64,000 nt of DNA from Ancistrus triradiatus (Eukaryota > Chordata > Actinopteri > Siluriformes > Loricariidae). The notes under the pieces were generated by a model. It worked only from the letters and a program-made list of their open reading frames with translations, searched no databases and was not told the origin of the DNA. Shown here piece after piece: positions 34,261 to 44,290 of this stretch (position 1 is the first letter of the stretch; the number at the start of each line of letters is the position of its first letter). The stretch covers positions 124,001 through 188,000 of the forward strand of contig JAJAGP010000939.1 in the NCBI GenBank assembly GCA_025084515.1. The letters run 5' to 3'. Both the position numbers and the translations under genes were made by a program.

Positions 34261-34850
34261 TCACTTAAATCTGCCACACACTGAGCACTATACTAAATCC
34301 ACGCAAATTAAATTGAACTAAGATGTGTAGGCATACTCTGCTGTAGCCTCCTACAATTTCACAAATCCTCAGTCTCTCTCCAGCACATAGCTGTTTGAGT
34401 ACTCTCATTTGTACAGACTTTCTTTCTTCTCATTATTCCCTAAACAATGTCCCTGTCACAGTACTTCCAAATAGTGCATCATATTAGTACACGACCAACA
34501 TACTGTTTAGGCCTTTAGTATGTAGTATGCTGTAAAAGCCAGAATCTTTTTAGCCAGGTTTCCTGTGCCACTTGATTTGCACTTGATCATATAAAAACAG
34601 TCAAGGTTGTAGTACAATGCTCTACACATCCATGGCTTCATTAAACATACCAGGAGTTAGAAATATTCATGCATGTGCAATCTGGAAACCCAATTCTTCT
34701 TCACATGCCATAACTGGAGGCAAGCTGTCTAACTGCTCGTGTTACAAGACAAGTGAGCTTTACTATTAACTTCTTGACTCCTTGGTTCTCATATTCTTAA
34801 CAATTTATTTAATTGTATTTTTTCAAAATTATATGTACATGTTTGGCAAT
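34261..34850. other. unassigned non-coding DNA
   Basis: Nothing recognisable. Confidence 0.4.
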
Positions 34851-35226
34851 TGTGAGAGTTTCTCATCCAGAGCAACAAAAGTGCTTGAACCTAACATCAA
34901 GACTCTCTGTACTGGCACCCAGGTGGTAGGATGAACTTCCCCCTGGCTGTCTGAATGCAGAGTATCTCTCTGCCTTCATATAGTGAGTAAAGATCCACTT
35001 CTTTATCGAACACATAGGAGAGTGCTAACATTGCACACACTTGTTAGTTAAAGCAAAGCTGGTTCTTTTAAGTGATTCATTCATATTTATTCTGAGCTTT
35101 AGGTTGGATGGTGGTCTTGTGCTGCAGTATATGTATGCTATATGAGGACTCTAGCATGAGAATATATACCACATCTGTAAATGCTTCAGAAGGAAAGGGC
35201 ATCTGCTAGGTGCTGTAAATGTAAAC
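34851..35226 (+). repeat. dispersed repeat ending in a V-SINE-type tail
   Basis: GCACCCAGGTGGTAGGATGA, ACTTCCCCCTGGCTGTCTGA, GAGAGTGCTAACATTGCACA and TATGAGGACTCTAGCATGAG are landmarks of a repeat I recognise from fish genomes. It ends with GGGCATCTGCTAGGTGCTGT and AAATGTAAAC, the V-SINE-type tail. It may be a LINE-derived or composite SINE. Confidence 0.5.
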
Positions 35227-35454
35227 TAGAACAGCTAGGCTTTTTGTTGCTCCCTAAACCACATTGTTATTATGATTTCCATAGTATTCTGACACTGTGG
35301 GATGTCATTTGTGAAGTGCAATTTTATCAACTTACCAGGAGAGTAAATTAAGTGTAAATGATTGTCAGCAATTATGTGCATGATTTGCCACCCATGTCTA
35401 AATATTCCACAGTAATGAATTACCATTTGTCTGTCTGTGTCTGATTTATTTTTT
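35227..35454. other. unassigned non-coding DNA
   Basis: Nothing recognisable. Confidence 0.4.
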
Positions 35455-35566
35455 GGTTTTATTGTTTAATTTAGTTATTGGAAAATGATCCAATATTACA
35501 TATTAGTGAGTGGAAAAGTATGTGAACCTTTGCTTTCAGTATCTGGTGGGACCGATGTGATATATG
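35455..35566 (-). mobile_element. Tc1 family E inverted-repeat fragment
   Basis: GAAAATGATCCAATATTACA, TTAGTGAGTGGAAAAGTATG and TTGCTTTCAGTATCTGGTGG match the arm and the antisense end of the transposase of the element at 10328-11421. Only this one end is present. Confidence 0.75.
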
Positions 35567-35639
35567 GAAATATAGAAATATATATATATTATCCTATATA
35601 CAAATACATAGGATAATGACAATTGCAGAATAGAGAATA

Positions 35640-35775
35640 ACAGAAGTACACAAGATTTCCGAGAACATGACGTGTCGGACAGAGGTCCTTCATCAGCTGT
35701 GCATATTCAAAGTGCTTGAGACCTCTGTCTGAAACGTCCTGTTCCTCTGGAAATTGTGTGCATTTCTCTACAATT
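35640..35775. ncRNA. inverted pair of hammerhead-ribozyme-like motifs (Penelope-type?)
   Basis: The minus strand over 35669-35696 reads CTGATGAAGGACCTCTGTCC and then GACACGTC. It has the invariant CUGAUGA, a GGAC/GUCC stem with a CUCU loop, a GAAAC-like word changed to GACAC, and a terminal GUC. The plus strand over 35719-35738 repeats the second half with the perfect GAAACGTC and an AGAC/GTCT stem, but lacks CUGAUGA. The two halves face each other as an imperfect inverted repeat (about 35648-35688 and 35718-35760). Hammerhead motifs of this form are known from Penelope-like retroelements. An extra A after CUGAUGA, the A-to-C change and no clear stem I argue against activity. Confidence 0.4.
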
Positions 35776-37469
35776 TCCATAATCTCTACATCTCCAAATA
35801 AAGTACACTGCAGTTATCTACCTGGAATCCTGTTTTGGATATATGTAGATAGGTGATTCTTCAGTTAACCTTCGAAGAATAAAATTAGTAATAATAATTA
35901 TTATGTCAATATTAAAGTTTACAAAAATCTTTAAAGTAAAGACTTAATGATGGCTATAACTGAGCTTATATATAATTTACATATGTACGTAAATATTCAC
36001 AATTTATAAAAAGCTGTGTTGGGAAAAATGTAAAATATATGTAAATATATTATAAATATGTGTTGGTAATTACATGTTGTAAAATAACTGCTGTAATGGT
36101 GTAAATGGTAATGACTCCAAATATACCTACTTTATGATCAGGAGGCATACATGATTAAATTACTCACATTTCCAGTACCATTGATCTACTGGTATTGGAA
36201 CAGCCATCTCTAGGGTTGAGAGAGAATGGTCCCAAAAAGAGAAAATATCCAGTGAGCAGCAGTTCTCTGTGCAAAACTGCCTTGTTGATGCCAGAGGTCT
36301 GGTCTGAGTGGAATGGCCAGACTGGTTTGAGCTGATAGAAAAGTAATAGTAACTCAAACCACCACTTGTTACAACTGAGAAATGTAGAACGGCATGTCTA
36401 CATGCACAACACGTCAACCTTAAAGAAGATGGGCTACTGCAACAGAAGACCATACCAGGTGCCATTCCTAAGAACTAAGAACAGACAATGGAGGCTACAA
36501 TTTGCATGGATTCACCAAAATTGGATAATAGAAGATCAGAAAAATGTTGCCTGGTCTGAGTCTCTATTTCTGCTGTGACATTCATGACAAGTGTCCTTTA
36601 ATTGCATATTTATATGTTATTCAGCAACCAGCAACTTACTAACTCTACACTCTCTAAATCTTATTACACAGAAATGCCTGGTATGTGATTCATACAATCT
36701 AAACATACAGTTATTTGTTACATTTAATGAGCATTAGCGTTGTAGCCCAAACCCTATGTCTGTTTTTTTATGGGAATGACATGGATTAATTTGTGAAAAA
36801 GCAATCAATTGATCTCTGTAAAGCCCATTCCCACAAGGGATCTTATCCTCAGCCAGCGCGGCTGAACATTGATTTGTACCGTCATCTACTCTGCACTCCA
36901 GATTTTTTGTTAAAGTTATCCTGTGTAATATATAAATTTTAACCCTGCGCATTATGAATTTTTAATGTAGCCACTTTAATGAATCTTTTATACACATCCC
37001 TTTTCTCAGTTGGAAACCAGTTAAAACAGATGAGTCTGGCCTATACACTGACTGTTTACTCTCTATTCCAAGCAAGCATTGCCGCTATATAAAGGCAGCG
37101 CGTAAACATTTAATGGTAGCCAATCGGTTTTAATGGTACAATGCATTGTTTTTGTGAGAGAGATTTGTGTGTAGTTCCTCAGTATTCATTCCCAGTTATG
37201 CCTATCACCTTTATGAAATGTGTTAGTGTTATTTATTAGAACGTAAGCTCATACTGTAGAAGTCAGCAGTATAACTGGTTTGATGGATGCCATTTCAGTT
37301 TGTTTTTGATTAGGATCCTGAAATGATTAAACACCAGGCTTGTATAGTTTACTGTTCATTTCACCTCTTACAAGATGTTTTTCAGCATTAGCCATTCAGT
37401 CAGATTTGTGCCTTTGAATCCCTAATTTGAGGCACTTTTTTTTTTAGAGTTAACATCCTTTTACGTGAC
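35776..37469. other. unassigned AT-rich DNA
   Basis: No gene is recognised. Open frames near 36160-36578 are short, overlap on both strands and carry no known domain. Confidence 0.4.
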
Positions 37470-37670
37470 GGTGGCTTAGTGTGGAGGCTCAGTGGTGTCA
37501 TGCAAGTTTTCAGGTGAGCTCTCTCAGCATAATTAGAGCAGGAATGCTCATACCTCAGCATCGGCGTGTAATTAGTTCTCATTTGCATTTTGATTTAATG
37601 CATCTGAATGGGCTTATTCGGTTGGATTTTATGTCGGCTTATTTCAATATATCATGCAAATGCACAAATT
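37470..37670. promoter_or_regulatory. candidate conserved non-coding element with octamer sites
   Basis: Within a repeat-free block lie GTGTAATTAG (homeodomain-type core, 37567-37576), the octamer ATTTGCAT at 37581-37588 and its inverse ATGCAAAT at 37654-37661, plus TTTAATGCATCTG. Octamers are binding sites of POU factors. This clustering is typical of vertebrate developmental enhancers, but only cross-species alignment could show conservation. Confidence 0.3.
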
Positions 37671-38550
37671 ACTGCTGAGTTGACGTGCTCAAAAACATTC
37701 TTAATCCTTTCATGGCTGTAGTGATGTTGTATTCATTGGATTTAAATATGTTTGTGAGACACATGGTAAATTGCATTTTTTATGGATATGAAGGCTTCCA
37801 GAATAAAGTGGTATCACTGGCCAATTCAAGCGTTATGAATGTGACATTTCTGCTTGTATTGACTTGGGAAGTCGTGTCTGTCTCAAGGTCTGTACAAGCT
37901 TAGCATCCACAAGGGTTTACATTTACCAAAATGGTTTGTAGGAAGGGGTCCAGAGCCCATCACCGAACTCATTGGGTACAGATGGATGTATGCTCTAGGG
38001 AGGACATGTGTACATTGCAGGAATGGCAAGGATTGCTGCTGCAGCCTTTAACCCGATCCAACTTTAAAAGAGAAAACTAAGAATTAACAAAGGTAAAACC
38101 AAGCGTCAAATCCAAAGTGAGCTTGATGTGCTCACAATGTTTCCATGTTTCCACAATGTTTGATGCAATATGTACTGTATTTGAGAAAACTTGTTTCCTA
38201 TCAAACCATCAGAGACATTACCAGGAACTTTTCCACAATTGGCCACAGCTACCTGCCAATTGGCAGCAACAGGGCCTATAAGTAGACTGAGTTATAAGTA
38301 AGGTGTAGTTGCATCACACAAACACCTTACAGATAGACAAGCAGATAATACAAATAGACAAAACATGCAATAGCAATACTGTCTTTTTTCATATAAAACT
38401 ATTAACGTTTATTTTTTTAAAAAGTGTGTATGCAGCAAAGAAGCAGTACTACAAATAAGTTCATCTTACGATAACGTAGCAGACTGGCCATGAACAAGTT
38501 TAGAATTTCCTTACCATTGTGTTGTTATTTTGTTATATTAATACTATATA
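37671..38550. other. unassigned DNA with a repeat remnant
   Basis: 37935-38010 (GAGCCCATCACCGAACTC, GGGAGGACATGTGTACATTG) resembles a reversed piece of the tRNA-like repeat family. Nothing else is recognised. Confidence 0.35.
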
Positions 38551-38700
38551 CAGATATGCACCATTGAACAAGCTTGTCTGCTTGTCTATCTGTAAAGTGT
38601 TTGTGCATTACGTTCTATGAAACAGGACACTGACCGAAATGGATGTTGACCAGACATTATCATAGCCACATTGTCATTTAATGCTACTATAATGTAAATA
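38551..38700 (+). repeat. TACAGGTA-family repeat
   Basis: After TA the segment reads CAGATATGCACCATTGAAC. Later ACTGACCGAAATGGATGTTG, ACCAGACATTATCATAGCCA and CATTGTC align with 21692-21800. It contains a short insertion resembling a nearby sequence (AGACAAGCAGA at 38334). Confidence 0.5.
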
Positions 38701-39095
38701 TTAAGGGTTTTATCAAAAGACAACAGCATGTAAATGATACTTAAATGAATCAGAGAAAACACAAGTGGAACACTACCATCTACACAGCATCCGTAATGCC
38801 ATTTTTAATTTATAGAAAATGCAACAATGTACAGCTACAATCCTGTGTAGGGGAAAGCCGAAACACTTAAGATAGTATGATGGACCTGATACTTTTGTTT
38901 GATGGAAGCCAAAAATGCATTGGTATTACAAACAACATGGAAGATCAGCCAGGTGTCACAGATACTCAACGAGTGAATGTGAACCAGTTTATATAATAAT
39001 AGGTGATAATATACAGGTAGTGGGGTGACAAACAAAGGAGTACTCCTTACAATAGGACAGACACATACATGGAAGCCACATGAAATATCCTGGGT
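38701..39095. other. unassigned non-coding DNA
   Basis: Nothing recognisable. Confidence 0.4.
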
Positions 39096-39299
39096 TCATT
39101 TACATTTTACATTTACAGCATTTAGCAGACGCCCTTATCCAGAGCGGCTTACAATTGACACAACCTTACAATCCAAGCAATTGTGGTTTAAGGGCCTTGC
39201 TCAAGGACCCAACAGTGGCAGTTTGGCAGAGGTGGGATTTGAACCCTGGACCTTCTGGTCTAAAGTCCAGTACCTTAACCACTAGGCTACCACAGTCCC
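39096..39299 (-). repeat. V-SINE, full length, minus strand
   Basis: The plus strand reads CATTTACAGCATTTAGCAGA, CGCCCTTATCCAGAGCGGCT and GTCCAGTACCTTAACCACTA, the reverse complement of the tail, core and tRNA-like head. Box B appears as GGATTTGAACC. Open frames of 85-86 codons across it are by-products of the SINE. Confidence 0.9.
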
Positions 39300-39314
39300 A
39301 TACTGTCTGCATAC

Positions 39315-39425
39315 TGGGTTCATACTGTCTGCAATGAAATAAAAGTCAGAGTAAGACACACTGCAGTTTTTTTTTTATTTGCATTTTCCATACCATCCCA
39401 ACATTTTCTGATTTGGGGTTGGTTA
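39315..39425 (-). mobile_element. solo inverted repeat of Tc1 family G
   Basis: GGGTTCATACTGTCTGCAAT, TTATTTGCATTTTCCATACC and CTGATTTGGGGTTG match, in reverse, the left arm of the element at 51528. It directly follows the V-SINE. No other part of the element is nearby. Confidence 0.75.
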
Positions 39426-42415
39426 AAGATAAACACTGATTTCTGTAAATAACTATATTCCAACTGTTTCGTCTATCATTACAACCTTTGGAGCAGCAAA
39501 ATAAAGGAAATGGGGTGTGTTCCTGCACTCAGTTTTCTCCTCTCCTGTCTGTCATTGCTTGTACATGTTGATGGAGTGTCCCTTGACACAGATGCTGGCT
39601 CTCATTTCCATTTTGTTTGTATTAGCAGAATGACTCAGATTAACTTCTAGTTAAATCCCTGCTAGCCACAGCTGAATGCAAACAGCGCGCTGAGATTCGA
39701 TTTTCTCATATTAACCAAGATCTTTTCTCTTGAATATGCTTTCAAAGTTGCATAGTGACATGACTGGCAGAATAAGAGATCCTCTCTGACCAAGAGGGCA
39801 TAACTGAAATTGATTTACCTTGTCCTGAATGCGAAGTGGTTAAATAAGAACAATAAAAAAAACGCTTTTACCTTGACTAGTTCCACATTTTAATCAAAGA
39901 AAATGGAGCAGAAACTTATGGACAGGACAAATTTGACCTTGCACCATATGCCTATGCATTAGTTTTTCATCAGCTGCTGAAATGTATATTAGTCAAATCA
40001 TTTATATTAAGAATTACATTAATGATTGCTTGTTGTGCTGTTTGGCTACTGCCAAATTAAGATTTCTATATTACATTACAATTATGATATCTGGGACAGT
40101 GAGAAAATGATCTGCTATGCTGAAAAGAGCACACATCCAAAAAGTAAACATCCAAATAATTTTCGAGCAGATGGTTTCATTTACATTGGCTCATTTAACC
40201 CTAAATGTAGCAGTTATTTAAATTTGAATTCACCTGACCTTGAATCTGGACTACAACTGGCATCTCTTTGGTCCTCTGCACCTTTAACAAGTTAATTCTT
40301 TTACACCACCTTCACAACCACCATCATCCCATCTTATGAGTTTCTACTTTTTGTTCCAATGCCTGTATGGCCAGAGGTGATAATGTTCTTTATTTGTAAA
40401 TTCGTTTCCACCGCAATTGCTGTTTATAGAACTGTGTACATTTTCATTTTCAGCCCATGACCTAGCAGCATAACCATTTTACTCCATTATAACAGTTTTA
40501 TTTCTTTCCATCTCTCTCAGTCCCTGTCTCTCTTGATTGAATGAGAAAATTGCCTCCACACCAGGGTCCAACTATAAACACAATGAGATCATCCATGTTA
40601 ATGTTCCCTCGTCTAATTCAGAGAGATGTCCTAAAACAAACACAGTGAGCCTGTTCTCACATTTGCCGCTGGCAGATATTGTGTTTGTGGGAACATGCCT
40701 TTGAGGGGGACCAGGCAACAGTCTTATTCGCCTGCCATCTCTGCTGGGAACCACCTCGAAGACACCAACCCACATTTTATTTAAAGCTGTAACAAGTGAA
40801 GAGCTCATAAATCTGAGCCTCAGAGGTCCAAGGGGAAATGAAAGTAAGACAGGCAGGCAAAGGAGAAGGTTATGATGAAAGAGTGTGAAACACAAACCTT
40901 GGTGTGCAGGACCTGGATCTGGGCTAGGGTTTACAAAATATCACAGATAAAGAGCAATGATCTCAGGCTTTTGGTGGAGCTATGAGTACGAGTACAAAAC
41001 ATGCTTTTCTAGACAGAATACTCCGAGTTAGGAGTGGGTGATATATAGAGTATTTTCAGTGTATCCTGGCTTGTTCTACACAGCACATATTAAATGACTA
41101 CATTGCAAACACCGAAAACAATTGTCAAGTAATTTCTAAGCCACTGGCATGAGACTCGCTTTGGTGTTTGGTTTCTCACCTGTGGCTCTTCTTTTCATTT
41201 TTATTGGCAGTTTGCGGATGAGTTTATGGTGCATTACCATCACCTGTTGCACTTGAGGGTGGATGAAGACTTCAGGATTTCTAACTGCATACAATACTCT
41301 TATGGATTTTTGAAACTGAAATACCTTTTTATGAACTTTCTGTAAGATATTGCATCTTGCAGTGTCACGCTCTTGAGATCCAGCTTTGAGTGTGATATGT
41401 ATTCCAGAGTAGCAGTACATGTTCTACTGCAGGGCTGGGGCAGGGGGGATGGAGATGGGTGCTTGAGCTGTGGCACCAAACAGTTTCACGCTTTGCCCCA
41501 AAGCTAGAAGCAAGCAATTCATCATGCTGTTTGTTCTTTACTTTGTTCCATTACCTTTAGTTTCTTTATTCATATGCATTTTACATTTAATAAAGCTATC
41601 ACTAATAAAGCTTATGATGGACCATTTTCTGATAAAAACAAAGCAAATCTGAAGCCTCTTATTTCCTCCACACCATCTCAGACTCCAGTCTTCCCTAGGA
41701 ACACTTTTGCCCAGCTTAAATAACAGCCCTCAATCACTGCCAGTTTTGTAAACTTTCCACTGAGCATGTTTGGACACGGGACAGGCTTTTAATCCAAAAT
41801 GGTATCGTTCCAGACAATGGCTTAAATATTCTGTAAAGATCAATGCATGCTCTTACTTCCCAAATATACATTGTATATTTGGGAGCAAAAATGCCAAAGA
41901 TTTAACTTTCACATAGCAAGGGGTTACAATGTGGAAAGCAGCATTAGGCAGTGATAAAAGCTTTCTGAAGCATGTGTCCAGTCAGACTATGCAGTTCAGT
42001 CTATGCTGGACAGAAATGAGGCGGAGAGAATCAAGCTGTGACACCATCACTGGTCCATTAGTACTGATTCAGATAGGGAAAAATAATACTGCATTAAAAG
42101 CACAGGGGATATGATGCAATTTTTATATGTAAATTAACCAACTGAACTGTTTTTTCAAGCTTTTTGAATATTCATTGTCCAAGGCCCACAAGAGATAGCA
42201 AAACACATTGCCCCAAATGTTCTAAAATATACATCAAAAGATGTGCATAATGAGATTACTGACATCCTACTGAACTTGGTGCTGAATAAGGTGAAACTCA
42301 AATTTGATTGTTATAATACAGGCTGTAATACAGTTCTTAGCAGAAGACTTCTGGGTTTCGGATACCAAGTTACCATAGCTTTCTGCAAATATTGATCTCA
42401 TACAATATGTATTCA
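39426..42415. other. unassigned non-coding DNA, possible conserved stretch
   Basis: No gene is recognised. The repeat-free stretch 40500-40880 is more GC-balanced (for example CAGGCAACAGTCTTATTCGC) and lacks microsatellites. It is a weak candidate for conserved regulatory DNA. The longest open frame here, about 107 codons on the minus strand at 40572-40895, has no domain that I recognise. Confidence 0.3.
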
Positions 42416-43100
42416 GTAAAATGTATTTAGAAAAGCACTTTATAACAACCCGAGTTGAACACAAAGTGCTGTACATACAGCCCAAATTGCACAAAAATTT
42501 AATAAAAATAAAGCAATCCAATACTAGTGCATATGCAAAAAAAGCACAAAACGTCAGAAGTCATTACAAAACCATGACCTATTGGACGCCAATTATAAAG
42601 ATGCGTTTTTAAACCTGTTTTGACAAATGTTCAGTGGCAGATCATTCCAGAGTCGGGTGCATAAACCACAAATGCCCTATCTCCCCGAAGTTTCTAGGTC
42701 AGCAAAACAAAGAATAGGTTTCAGCCTAGAGATATTTTTAAGTTGGAAAACACCACTTTAAACCAATGCATTAATTTTCCCACCAAACTTGAGATCAGAA
42801 TTAAAAAAGCACACCAAGATTCCTCTGCACAGATTTAATGTTGCATGTCAGTTGGCCAGGATTGTTAAAAATACAATATATATTAATATTCTTTGTAGCA
42901 TCAAACACAATAGCGTCAAACTTTCCTAGATTGAAATGAAAACGTTTTCTGACATTCACCTCCTCAGAGCCTCCAGACAAACACTAAGTGACTCTATAGT
43001 ACTAGTGTCATTTGGTCTTAGTGGTAGATATAACTGGATGTCATCTGCATAACAGTGGAATAGTATGAAATGTATATAGTAGCTGAGTTCGCTTAGATTT
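42416..43100 (-). mobile_element. L2-clade LINE remnant, 3' end
   Basis: On the minus strand the block reads from the reverse transcriptase active site through the C-terminus into a 3' end TTATAAAGTGCTTTTCTAAA. That end form, GTTATAAAGTGCTTT, is typical of L2-like elements. The element is heavily 5' truncated. No target duplication was identified. Confidence 0.75.
42590..43090 (-). pseudogene. L2 reverse transcriptase fragment with YADD motif
   Basis: The minus strand encodes FHCYADDIQLYLPLRPNDTS followed by TIESLSVCLEALRR, the catalytic palm region of L2-type reverse transcriptases, with YADD at 43040-43051. Downstream a NLGVLF-like segment and a GLKTHLY-like C-terminal block appear in other frames. 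The frame has stops after R-R and further on. The protein would copy LINE RNA at nicked target DNA. This copy is dead. Confidence 0.8.
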
Positions 43101-43647
43101 AAAAACATCCCATCTCATGTTCAGTGTTAAACATCGCTCAGGGTGTTCACAGTGAGATTGTAAGTTAAGTTTAAAATGATAGTTTTAAAACGACCAAGTG
43201 TTTTCATAATTCTATTCTTTCTTAATCATATTACTTACTTTTTGATAACCTTTCCATTTGTGACCCTAACCCCCATTCACCTTAACTAAAGCAATTCATG
43301 TTTTGTTTTTCTCTAGACCCTTCAATTCAGACCTAATCTAAATTGATGTTTCTGCCTTTTTTATGTTGATTTAAAGGTTTTGATATAGCATTCACAAAAT
43401 ATTGTAGATCAGAATACTATCGTATATACCGTAGCTTTGGTCTTATAACAAAAAACATGCCTGCTCAATTATATTTTGCTCCGCCTATATATCATCAGAG
43501 AAATTAGTGAGAGACGTTATAAAGTCCCGTCAACATTCTTCTATGCTCTTACTCCATCAAAATCTTTTCAGTATACAAATACCTAGAGAGATTGGTTTAA
43601 AATTTGATTTCTAAAATGTGACAAACAAGTATCCAGATGCAGTGTTG
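43101..43647. other. unassigned non-coding DNA
   Basis: Nothing recognisable between the two LINE fragments. Confidence 0.4.
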
Positions 43648-44123
43648 ATACTTAAATTCATTTTCTTCTTCTTCTTTCGACTTCTCCCTTTATCAGGGGT
43701 CACCACAGCGAGTTAAACGTTTCCACCTCACCCTGTCCTCCACGTCCTCTACTCTCACCCCAACTCCCTGCATATCTTCATTCACCACTACCAAATAACT
43801 CCTCTTTGGTCTTCCTCTCCATCTCTTGCCTGGCAGCTCCATCGCCAACATTCTCCTACCAATATATCCTCTATCCCTCCTCTGCACATGTCCAAACCAT
43901 CTCATTCTTCCCTCTCGAATTGTGTCTCCCAATTTTCCAACCTGTGCTGTCCCTCTGATTATCTCATTCCTAATCCTGTCCACCCTAGACACTCCTAAAG
44001 AGAACCTCAACATCTAAAGTTCTGCCACCTCCAGCTCTGCTTCTTGCCTCTTTGTCAGTGCCACTGTCTCTAACCCATACAACAAGGCTGGTCTCACTAC
44101 TCTCTTAACATACTTAAATTCAT
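43648..44123 (-). mobile_element. RTE-type LINE 3' end with perfect 14-bp target duplication
   Basis: The insertion covers about 43662-44109 and is flanked by ATACTTAAATTCAT at 43648-43661 and 44110-44123. The minus strand ends in a (GAA)n tail, the complement of TTCTTCTTCTTCTTTCG at 43664. The adjoining CAGGGGTCACCACAGCGAG is a signature of a common fish RTE-type tail. Only about 450 bp of the element was inserted, typical of 5' truncation during target-primed reverse transcription. The perfect duplication suggests a fairly recent event. Confidence 0.9.
43693..44106 (-). pseudogene. RTE reverse transcriptase C-terminal fragment
   Basis: The minus-strand frame contains VRPALLYGLETVALTKRQEA, a stop just before 44013, then MLRFSLGVSRVDRIRNEIIR and EGRMRWFGHVQRRDRGYIGR, ending RWKRLTRCGDP. 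The MRWFGHVxRR and GRPKR blocks are the known C-terminal region of RTE-type endonuclease/reverse transcriptases. Apart from that one stop it is open for about 107 codons, which fits recent insertion. Confidence 0.85.
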
Positions 44124-44155
44124 ATATGCTTAAATCAACCTGAATCCTGGAAGTA

Positions 44156-44290
44156 CAGTGGAACCTCAGAACTCAAACTTAATTGGTTCCAGAAGGTCAT
44201 TTGAAGTCTGATTTGTTTCGAGTTATTTGGACTGTAGTGGATAACATTAAACCCAATTCATTTAAATGGTTTTTATGTACTACTGTAATA
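44156..44290 (+). mobile_element. Tigger-type terminal fragment
   Basis: After TA at 44154-44155 the sequence CAGTGGAACCTCAGAACTCA, followed by AATTGGTTCCAGAAGG, matches the fish Tigger-type terminus. The opposite end was not found. Confidence 0.65.

Noticed and set aside
35669..35738. Functional hammerhead ribozyme
   Set aside because: The minus copy has GACAC instead of GAAAC, an extra A after CTGATGA and no clear stem I; the plus copy lacks CTGATGA. Kept only as a hammerhead-like remnant.
39025..39337. 85-86-codon frames containing VAVWQRWDLNPGPSGL-like sequence; similar frames at 46075-46610 and 49959-50153
   Set aside because: All coincide with V-SINE copies read in one direction; the repeated peptide comes from the SINE core.
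40572..40895. 107-codon minus-strand frame as an exon
   Set aside because: No domain is recognised and no splice context is supported; the block fits conserved non-coding DNA equally well.
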